This document shows, piece by piece, positions 50,561 to 61,400 of a DNA stretch of 64,000 bases. Source of the DNA: Parus major (taxonomy: Eukaryota; Chordata; Aves; Passeriformes; Paridae). Location: NCBI RefSeq assembly GCF_001522545.3, contig NC_031771.1, positions 31,758,733 through 31,822,732 of the forward strand. The letters are read 5' to 3'. Every line of letters begins with the position of its first letter. The stretch's first letter is position 1. A program made the translations under genes and the position numbers. The notes beneath the pieces were generated by a model. That model saw only the letters and a list, made by a program, of their open reading frames with translations. It had not been told where the DNA came from and searched no databases.

Positions 50561-52322
50561 TTATTTTTAAGACCATCACAATACTACCTGATATTGCAAG
50601 AAATCTCTGTAATTAACATTTGATGTTTTTCAATGTATAACTTTAAGAAAATTATAAGGATTTAACAGATCACTGTACTGTGCGACACTGAATCACCTTA
50701 CTGGCTTCCCTTTGTAAAGTGCTGAGCAACAGCCAAATTAGATCAGATTTAAATGGAGATGATGGTGTCAGTGTCTTACAAAAAAAAAAAACACCAATAA
50801 ACTGCTATAATCAAATAATAAAATAAAAAAACAAGTTCAGTTGAGTAGCGCGTGTTCACCAGTGTCAAATCTCTAAAAAAACCCTGAAAGACTAACAACA
50901 TACTTCTTGCAAGCTGCATTCTTTCTATCCATCAGCTGCAAGGACAATAAAAAAAATTACTAATGATTCAAACACTGGACACCTTCTCTGGTTGAAGGCG
51001 AGTTACTCACTAGTTTTGGTCAAGTGGCTTTTGGGAAACTTTCAGAGCAAAATAACCAGCAACAGGAAACTGGAATGGAAAATGCCAATCATGCACAGTT
51101 ACATTACTGCAGGAATTGAGTAACACATGCAAGACAAAGAAAAAGTCAGAACATAGCAAAGTAGCAATGGTTAAGAAGTTAGTAAAGTTTTCACAGTGTT
51201 TCATACAGCCTTTTACTTTAACACAAGTGCATCACTTACCACCACTACTGCTCAGACATTTTAAAACATCTCTTGGCCATGCAGATCATTTTGAGAAGAA
51301 AACAGCAAATTACACGTCTTAGGCATTTTTAGACATTAAGTACAACTTATAATTTTATTTTTATATTCAGTCTTATCAAACAGATGTTTTCAAGTTATAG
51401 TCATTCTATATGTTGGGCTTTAACATTCCTTCCAATTTTGTTGGATCCTGAGCGCTAAATGCCCAAAGAACTGGCCAAATACACAAAGCTAAGCTTTGCT
51501 CAAATAGCCAAGTTATTACATGAACAGAAGGTACAGGGGATTTCTTGTTGGCACTCCTAAATTTCTTCTTTCCTATCCTTGAGATGATCCTAACCTTGAG
51601 ATGGTTTTGTTCAGTTGTTCACATAAATCTTTGCCTCCTGGAAACATTACTCTACTTAGGTGATTCATGAAGAAGTAAAACTAGACTCACGAACACCACT
51701 GACATTTTTTTTTTCTCTGTCCAAAGAAGAAAATACACATCTTTTCCCCATTTGGCAAATTCTATTTGACGCCACATCACCACCACTCAACATTAACTCA
51801 TACAAGAGACTTACTCTACTGTCAGACACAGCAGGGGAAAAATGTCCAGAGGATAAATGGGAGGCTCTTTATCAGATATAATTGCTTGCTCATAAGGAGA
51901 GAATCCAGCTTCCCCTTTGTTATTCTTTCATAAATTAATAATTTGTTAAAATCATAGTCACAAGAATTTTAGCTATTACACAAAATTCAAGTTTAAAAAA
52001 AAAAAACCCAAGAATAAATTAGTTACAGCCTTGTAAACAATTGCTCATTTATGTAACATACTTGGGGAAAAAAATTCCTCTATATAATAAATCAGACAGT
52101 ACAAGGCACACATCACACTTAAGAATTCAAAGTGATAAAACCAGCAGATGCCTTCATCTCCTTTGTTCGCTGGTGTAATTGTGCTATAGACACTGTAAAA
52201 ATATGTAGACTTTTGTTTACATTACAGTCATTTGAAAATATTTCATGACTGTGCTTTTTCTGGCAAAATATTTGTGCTATTTTACAGTACAGTATAATTT
52301 GGAGCTCTTGGAATGGATCTTC

Positions 52323-52491
52323 TCAAATGTTCTCTACAAAGCTGCCAGGGAAAAGGCCAGTCTTTCCATTTCGTTGCAGAGTGCCTTTGAACCAGCCATC
52401 CTCACGTTTTTTGTGTACAAAAACAATGTCACCTTCCTTAAGTTCAAGTTCTGCTTCGCTCTGAGGAGGATAGGATACCACAACCCTGTAC
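52323..52491 (-). CDS. SH3RF1: SH3RF1 terminal exon: SH3 domain 4
   Basis: 169 nt including TGA at 52325-52323. Reads (R)[36 protein letters not shown] and [19 protein letters not shown]. The SH3 core is intact: acidic RT loop, EGD, DGWF, and the LFPGSFV end. The first residue after the junction is Tyr where I recall His in human. Acceptor is ttttttttcctacacag, preceded about 45 nt upstream by a G-rich tract. No Met-started open frame covers this exon, so an open-reading-frame scan would miss it. Confidence 0.95.
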
Positions 52492-55400
52492 CTGTGTAGG
52501 AAAAAAAACCACCTTCATTTAAGTTCTTTTTTTTTGCCCCCTTCCCCCCCCACCCCTTTTTCTTAACCCAATACTTTAAAAAATATTTTATGTACCTGCT
52601 GAAGATTATGAACACAGGAAACTGTCTAGAACAGTTTGCTGAGTATGTAACAACTGAAAAGTACCTTGAACAGATAATAACAATAGCAACATAATAAATT
52701 TAAGGCAAATTCATTCATCTCCTATGATTTTTTCCCACCAAGATCCATGTTAAATACAGACAATGGTTAAATAACAAGAGAAAATTGTAAACATTTTTTC
52801 CAGTATAAATTTGCAGACTCTTTCAGTCAGTGTGATTCAAAAAGAATCAAAGCATTCATAGAAGTAGCTAGGCATAATTTTAAAAATGTATATTTAATTT
52901 TTTATTATTCCAGTGATGGCTCTTAAGGAAAGGCAAAGAACAAAAGGAAGAAACCAACAAAACCTATTAATTTGATTTGCTGTTTTAAATAATTTTCTTT
53001 TTCCTTAGAAATTCTTCAAGATAGAACATATTCCATTTATTTGGATACAGCTGCTCAACTTGCATACTACTATGTTAAAAACTATATTCAACACAACAAT
53101 TTTCTTAAACACTTGGCACAAAGTGTATTTTTTGAGTCTCTCACAGTCAAATATGAGTTCCTTAAAAGAGGCTACAACTTCTCTGTTTTTAACATGCATA
53201 ACACCACTCAATCTCTTCTTCCACAGTTTCAGTTCACATCAGCATAAAACTCTATTACTTCATAGATTGATAGCTATTATCTTAATAAGCTTAAAGTAAT
53301 TTATTATTTTAATAGATTAAAATAAATGAACAATCTGATGAAAAGACAAATAACAGGATATAGTCTAGTAAAGGATGGAATGCTAATTATAGCTCAATAC
53401 ACACATAATAAAACAAGTTAATTCTGCAATATTGAAGCAGGCAAAGATACTGTGTTATAGTAGAATGTTTTGCTTAAGAACATATGAAACAAAAATTAGT
53501 CTGTCCATACTGTTAAAAGTATTCAGAAAAGTGTAGCTGCACTTTGTAAATAAAGTCTCTTAGAAAATCTAAATATAGCAAAACATATTTGGACTTAATT
53601 AGTTGTCAAATGTTATTTATTAGTGACTTACAAGCCATGACTGTTTCAGTTATGGCAATCCCCAGATTTCAGAGCACAGCAATGATTAGATTCATGCTTC
53701 GTAAAAGCTACCAAGCCAATTACAAGATTTATTAGTGTACAGCTCCAGAATGCCCTGCATCCAACCTAGGCCTGCACTGACTTCTGCTGTGGGCAACTTG
53801 GGTTTTAATGCTGACTTAGGAAATGAGAACCAAATATTTTTAATAGACTGTAAGTTAAATTGAGACTGTAAACTGCTTGAGTTAAAAGAACAGCCTTTAC
53901 TCAGGATAAGGAGTGACAACAGATAAAGAACTGCAATAAAGCTGTGAAGAACTTCTACTGTTGTTAACAAGCAGGCTGCTCCCAGGCTGAAAATTAACCA
54001 GAACACTACATAGTCTGTTAAAAAAACAAGTTTCAAGAAAGAATACCTGCCTGCCTCATCTTGCAGTCTGTCAAACACTGCCTTGTAAATGTTTGATTTG
54101 AAATATGCTTGTTTTCAGTTTCTGATTCTGTCTGTCAGTAACCTCTATGCTCCCCTGAACTGATAGACAAGTCTGTTCCCTGCTGCTGCTGCTTGCTCCC
54201 ATTTTCTCTTTGCCCTCCCTAGAGGATCACCAGCTAACACAGAAACAGTTGTCTTGAGCTTCCCATACAGTGTCCAACAACCTCTGCAGTAATTCGGTAC
54301 TTCTTGTTAAATTTTAGATTCCCAACTATTTTGACATTCATCTTGAAATCTAGTGCCCTGGTTTTAAAGTGCTATTTTACTGTATTTTTTAATTTTTAAT
54401 GAGAAGAAACTCATCAGGTTTGCACCTGTAAATCATGTGTCCTTCTTCAAATTTTCTGCCACATTTTACAAATTCTATTTACCCAAAGAGAAGTGATCAG
54501 ACCCAGACCCATCACACATTCACACAGCTGTCTACTGTCTACAGATCACCCTGGATTAGCTATGGAACAAAAACTATTTTTCCATTACTTATTTCATCAT
54601 CTACAACATATTGCCAAAACTACCAATTTCATGCAAAATAAAAAGCTTATGCTTCATCTCAAAAGTTCATTGCAAGGTCCCTGAAGAAAAACCAATAATA
54701 TTTACTAAGCATGACCTATGTTTTGGAAAACCATGTTAATTCCTACATATTTGAGTCTTCCAAAATGCTTCCTTGTTTGTCTTCCTATTCAGTATTGGCA
54801 AATGTTTTCGGTGACTGAAGGTCAAATTTGCGTATCTTTTGTGGTCACTTAATATTTTACATGCACCTAAACTGTACAACTATGAGGTTTTTCCTTTCTT
54901 TTATTTTTCTTTGACTGTCTTATAACATTTTCCATTAATTTTCCAAATATTATCCTAATTCTTTTTAATCAGCTAGTGACAAAATGTTACTATAAAAATA
55001 AAAGTATTTTAGCTTCCCAGAAGTAGCCAATATATTTGCCACTGGTTGTTTGCTGATATTCTTAATGTGTCTGGCTATATCCCACAGTGCTTTTGCTTTG
55101 TATTTGGGAATTTAATTTTTACTTTTAAGAGGGTGGTGGTCTGTCTTCATATTTCTCCATTCTACTTTTCATTTTTAATATTGACATTTCTCACACTTTT
55201 CAGTAACATGCAAAAGATTATATCTTTCATGTGTTTCTCCATTTCTTCGTTGCTTCTGTTTCACTGGACACAAAATACCACTTTTATTCCCAACTAGTTG
55301 TGGTTGATTTTTGGACAAGTATTTGTGGTTTTCCTGATCAACAAGTGGACAATAATACTTTCTCACATGCAGAAAATTTTAGCTGAAACACAGAAAGCTG

Positions 55401-58400
55401 CAATTCCTATCATTACACAAGTTAAATTAATAATTATTGCTGAGCTTCTTGATTTAGCCTTTTTTTCTTGCCCTTAGAATTTTTACTTTCCAGCTCAAGT
55501 GTGCCCTGCTATTGTGCAGATCTTGTGTCTTCTGAGTGGGTGTCTCAACTCCTACAGATCACCAACGCCCATGGAGGGCAGAGGGATTCTCAGCATTTAA
55601 TTACCAGCATTAAATGGTGCCAGATGTGGTAAGGCTTGCTGCCCTATAAAGCCACAGGGAGCAGATGTTACACCAGTCATTTTGTGGTAGATGAAATTAC
55701 TTAGGTCACTTTAATCACAGAACAAAATTACTGCTTTTCTTTCACTGTAACTGGATGAAAGATTCATTTTATAATTTAGGATATGCAGTGATGTGTATTT
55801 AGGTTCAACTTCAAGTCTCTAACACCACTGTGGAGTGCTGAGTAGTTTATTATTATTATGCTGTATATTTATTGTAAAATTTAAGGCTATTTAAGCAACA
55901 TTTCCCTCTAAAAGAGAAAGCTCATGAAAAGAGCTTGAAGTTTTCTTTTAACTTTTATGGGAAAAGGAAACTCCTCAGATAACTAAATTCCTGTATATTC
56001 ACAGCATAGCGTGTCTCACTCTGGGAATTTCCAGGAGGTGAGTCTTTCTTTGTAAAGAAAACATAATGATCTTTGGCCTTGTCAGCACTGCATCAATACA
56101 AGAAATCAGCCCAAGAAAACTAGGTTTCGGCTGGAGAATCAGAAGAAATGACTGAGCCCCTGCCCAGTCACATGAGACTGCAGAGTCTCACGTGACTGGG
56201 ATTCTCCAAATTGGAATTCCACAGTTGTATTGTAATCTGTGACTAGAATTGTGAGTTATAAGAGCAGAATAATCTGAGGAGGAGATTTCTCTGTTCTTTA
56301 GCTTTTTGCTGAGCTTATCCTCATGAATATTTCCCTCCCCAACTCAAATTTTCACTGAAGGTGCCATATGACTCTTACCCACCACATCTTCCAGACTGCT
56401 GAAAACAAATCAATGCTTACAAATTACTTTGAAGATACTGAGTACAATGTAAATTTTAAGTATTATTAGTCATCACAATTTAAGAAATTCAGCCAAGGGA
56501 AATGTGCAAGGGCACATCAGCAGGAAAAAAAAAAATCAACCCTGTCCTCAAAAGGGCAAAGGGACCTCAGATGAAATTCTGTCTAAATACACTGACAAAA
56601 ATTTAACAATTCTGCATGACTACCCTGAAAATTACTTTGTAGCAATGCTTCTTCAGTAGCAATTACCACTTAAATAACAGCAAGGGTAGAATGTTTTAGT
56701 ATATATTATTACTAGAGCAATAAAAATATACAGCATCATTTTCTGCAAGTAGTTTTGAGAAAAAAAAATTCCACCATGGAAGTGAGAAAACTACTTTTTA
56801 GGATGACAGAAGGAGCTTTATACTAATATGCATTGGTTATGCTAGAATGAATTTAATATTATTTTCATATTCAAAGCATAAAAACATATTAATGTGCCAA
56901 ACAGAATTATGATAATGTGAAAATGAATTATGTTATTCTTAAAGAAGAATCTTTCAGGTTTTATTTTCCATGTATAAGTGTAAATCTACTTCACAAATTC
57001 AGTATGAAATAGAAATCTCCTGTTAGGAAATTGTGTAGGAACAGAAATAACATTTCAAAAATATTTGAGGTATGACAGAAGTGAACTAGTAGAAAATTAT
57101 ATAGTGTCTGGATTTTAAGACATCGGTATAGCTTAAGATAGTGGACCTCTGGAAGTACAACAGGATGCCCACATGAGATAAGAGCATCAGAGCAAAGCCT
57201 ACAATGGTCAGCTTTAATCTGTTCAGTCCTAGGGCTGTTAATACTGTAACTCTACTATTTTTTCTCTGTACACCACACAATCCTGAAGCTTCTCCGAAAG
57301 AAATCCTATGACACCCTTCATATTTCTTGTCTGCTACCAGGAAGAATAAAAGATCCTGTAGTTAGAAAACTGACACTTCCTTCACATTCTACTGAGGACT
57401 GGAAACTTGAAAAACTAAAGGTGGACACAAAAGTCACAGAGCATTTAAGGAACTGCCTGTCACTCAGAGTCCAGACAAATGTATGTTTCTCAGACTCACT
57501 TGTCAGAGCACACAGGCCACCCTAGAGCCTGTGTGGATGCACAGCCATGGGACATTCAGGCAGTAAAAAGTATCTTTGCAAAAGATAAAGAAATAAAATA
57601 TTAATAAGCCTACACATAGATAGATACAGGTCTCAGTCACCATATATTTAGGTTGGCAGTTATAAACTGCTAATAAGCAGGACTAACCTGATACTTGTAA
57701 GAATATAAGGTGCTTCTGCTTTGAAAAACAGGAGGCCTCTTTTGTCTACCTCAGTTCTCATACCAAACCTGTGATCATCATATTTGAGTGTCTATTCATT
57801 CAAAAGGTTTAAAGTAACATGAAACGTAAACAAATATAAACAAGAGTATTGTTTGATAAGTAAAGAATTGTTAAAAGGTAAGTTTCATCTTGCTATAAAA
57901 TCTCCGCATTTTGAAGCAGCTCTAACATACACTTCAGCTGTCGGAGCAAGGATTTTTTCCCGGTTTGCCCAAGTCTAGCTGTGTAGGATAATTTACCTTT
58001 CACACACAAGAGGCCTGGATTCATTGAGGACCGGCCCCAGTGACGAGCAAGGCTGCCGAGGCGGTGGGGCTACTGGGACAGAGGGATCCAGGGAACTGCC
58101 TTTCCGATGCTGTGTCTCCTGTGCCAGCCCAGAGGCCTCGGCGTCAGTGGCGCAGGAGCCGGGTTTGCTGTGAGCGCCTGCTGACGGCAGCTCCGGCCCC
58201 ACGGCGCCTTGCAGGGTCAACTCTGCCGCGGCCTGCTCAGCCTCCAGGGTGGGCGATGCTGGAGGTGACAGTCGAGGCTTGCGCTTAGTGGATGCTCCAG
58301 AAAGTAGTTTAAGCAAACCTTTTTTTTCTTTCTGTAAACAAAAGCAGTGCCCCATTTTAGAACAAAACTCTCCCATAAAGAGTTGAATGCTTCCTTCTGA

Positions 58401-61400
58401 TAGATGACATCGTGCTTAGAGAAGACTCAGTAAATTATGAGGACATACTTGATATTAGAAAGATAATGATGAAAATTATAAAAGAAAAAGAAAATTATTA
58501 ATATTCTAAAGAGAAAAACAGCAAGTAATTTAGATCATAAACTAGCTAAGTCCCTTCACTGTGTTAGGTTAAAGTGTAATTCAAAATGAAATAGCTCTGT
58601 CCCAAAAGGTTGTCTTAGAAAAAGGTGTGAGGATTTAAGATACTCACAACAGGAATCTAAGAAGTAAAATATTTCATTAACATGGACATTTCTAGGAAGA
58701 CAGAGTCACTTCAAACCAAGCAGGGAGAAAACTCTGCTCTGGAAGCTGCTGTTAAGGTAAGTTTCTTTTATTTATCCTCCTTTAGTAATGGAAGACCTTC
58801 ATGATTTAACAAAAATTTGCCCTGAGGGGAATGCATTGTGTTTTGCTGCTCTGCTAAAGGGGAGGATTGTAAACATTCTTTTTGCTTGTCCAGACAAGAA
58901 TACCTGAAGACTCTTACCTACCCTGAAGAAAATTATTTAAGTAGCTTTTGTGTTTCTTGTCTTATTTTTTTTTTAAGGGGTGTGGTGGTGATCTTCTTAC
59001 CAGCCCTTTGACTGAGTGAATTTAGTGCTTATGAGAGGTGCCAGATTTTAAGCCCTGGAGACAAAAATAATATTTAACCATAGACAGAGAAAAGCATGAG
59101 CAATGAGAATTTTTTTTTTTGATAGCCTGGGATGTAGTGGATTTAGTGAATAAAAATCCTCAGTCCTTTTTCCAAGTCTCCAATACCTTAGAGCTATTTC
59201 AGCAAAAATCTGCTATCTAGCAAATGCCAAAGATAAAGAGAATATCAGAAAAATTAAAACAATCCACATGTATTAGCATCACTCACCTTAAACTACAAAT
59301 AAGTTTTCTCTAAGGGCACCTCAGTCTGATTTCAATGTCTATGGCTAAAGTAATTTTAAAATAAAGTTCTGGACACATCCATTCAACAATTATCAACAGA
59401 AAAATAACTAAAAAGTGGCTGACATTACAGTTTAAGATAAAAATCTTCATAAACTTCACTAAGGAGTACATGTGGCTGAAGAATAATAAGGTTAAGTCTA
59501 AAACATTTGAGATGTAAAGATACTTGTCACAAGGAGAAAAAAATTTTCTAGCTACATCACAACTGTAAAACAAAATCAATTACAAAGCTTGAAGAATTTT
59601 TCTGGCAACAATATAATCACACGGCTTGGTGAACAGTGAGAATGAGTTTACACACATGGGAAATACTTCAAATAGAAGGAAGGAAAGCAGAATCATTAGA
59701 GACTCTGCTGTCCTGCATTTAAAAATATGGTTATGTGCATTCTTCCTTTGTCCAATAAACATTGCTGGTAATGTGTTTTTCATAATATCTCAGTGTGCCT
59801 GCTTAATAAGAAAGGTAACCTAAAAGAATTCTGATTTTAATTTAATTTTTGTTAGACTGAAATTTTTACATTCCTGCAACTTCATGTGGCTTTTTTATGT
59901 TGTGTTTAATCTCTTAAAAGATTGTGTGATGAAAATAGGAGAATTCAAGGGAATGGTTTTATTCTCTACCCACCTTGCCATCCTTGTCTGTTTTACTGAC
60001 AGCAGCATTTCCACCAGCTGTTAAAGCACTCTCTGGAGATGCAGGAGCTCCAGGGTGAGTGTTTGCAGTCTTTCCACTGATATCTCCCTCCAGAGATGAA
60101 GCAGCAATGTTAGGAGAATTCAAAGAAGCTGCTGTACATGCCAGTGGGACGGTTGAGCGGTTCACATTCACAGCCGTGACATAAGCAGCACTATTTGGAA
60201 GCTGGGGCTGGAGCTGCTGGGAGGCAACAGAGTGGTGGGGAATGATCACAGCTGCAGGAATAAGGCATGTTGGACTTTGTGCTTGTATGGGCGTGACTGC
60301 TGCTGTAGGTCTTTCTTGACTATGTGAGGCAACTAGAATAAAAGAATGAAATGTGAGAGTTCACCTTTTTTCACAAGACACACAAAGTGAGGTACAGTTA
60401 CTGTGTTACAGCTAATCAATCATAACAACTTTTCTTCTTACCTTTAAAACTTCCATTTAAACTACTATAACGACATGATACACACCACCAAATCTATTTC
60501 ACCTGAATAAAGCAGTTGCATATGCTACTCTATTTGCACCAGTATGCAACAGCAGAATAACAGCACTGCAACTTCTCTGTTGTGGAGAAATCCAAGCTGC
60601 TAAGTCAAATGCTTCACAGACAGATGCAAAGTGAAGATTATACTTTAGTACCTAAGAGCTAGCTAAATACTGCCTGGAACTTGTTTTCTCCTTTTAATAT
60701 GATGTGTAGTTGTCAGGATATATAAAGGAAAGTAGAAAGAAACACACCTAATAGAAGCTGCTAAAAATATAATTAGATTGTTTCCCTAAACTATTCACAA
60801 AATCCACAACAGATTTCACAGGTCTTTCAAACAATAAGCACAGTGGCAATTACTGCTATGAACACTTTCTCTGAAAAACGTAAGCTGTTGTCTCTTGGGA
60901 TGTTCAAATATAGCAAGTGCATTTACTCATACCCCTGTGAATACAAGGAACATCTACACTGGAAGCTGGAGAATAGCACAGGGCTGAGTATATTAACCTG
61001 GGTTGCAGTGTAAAGCTGCACAGCACAGAAATCTGCATGAACTGACTTATGCTTTCCAAGAAGTAACACTGCTGTTAAAGTTATATGGTCAATCATATAT
61101 ATGCTGTTAGATCATTTCTACAGCTTGGGCATCTCTACACCACTGGGTGGTATGAAATGCAGACACCTTAACTGAACAATATGAGGCAAAATGTTGCACT
61201 CCAGTGCTGTATAACCTTCAAATACTTTGAAACTTTCTATCTATCACTTATATGCTATGTCTAATTTTTTTATAACTTCTTCTGCTGTAGCAACTCCATC
61301 CCAACTCTTCAGTAGCATGAGCAATTCAAAAGAAAGATAAGGAGATTGTAGCAAGATTTTTTCTGGTCAAAAAATATTAATGCTGGCTTTGCTCATGAGA

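Larger units (their letters stand above)
49785..52322 (-). other. SH3RF1: SH3RF1 3' UTR (extent inferred)
   Basis: About 2.5 kb of AT-rich, gene-free sequence downstream of the SH3RF1 stop on the minus strand. Its lower bound is set by the AATAAA at 49809-49804; other minus-strand AATAAA candidates occur near 49886 and 50558 and in the 51.35 kb area. Mammalian SH3RF1 also has a multi-kilobase 3' UTR. It contains a (TA)9 run at 50543-50560. No coding exon is visible. Confidence 0.55.
52492..57996 (-). other. SH3RF1 last intron
   Basis: 5505 nt between the exons encoding the C-terminal linker and SH3-4. No other exon is recognisable. It holds the G-rich tract near its 3' end and the strong imperfect palindrome at 56163-56200. 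Confidence 0.85.
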
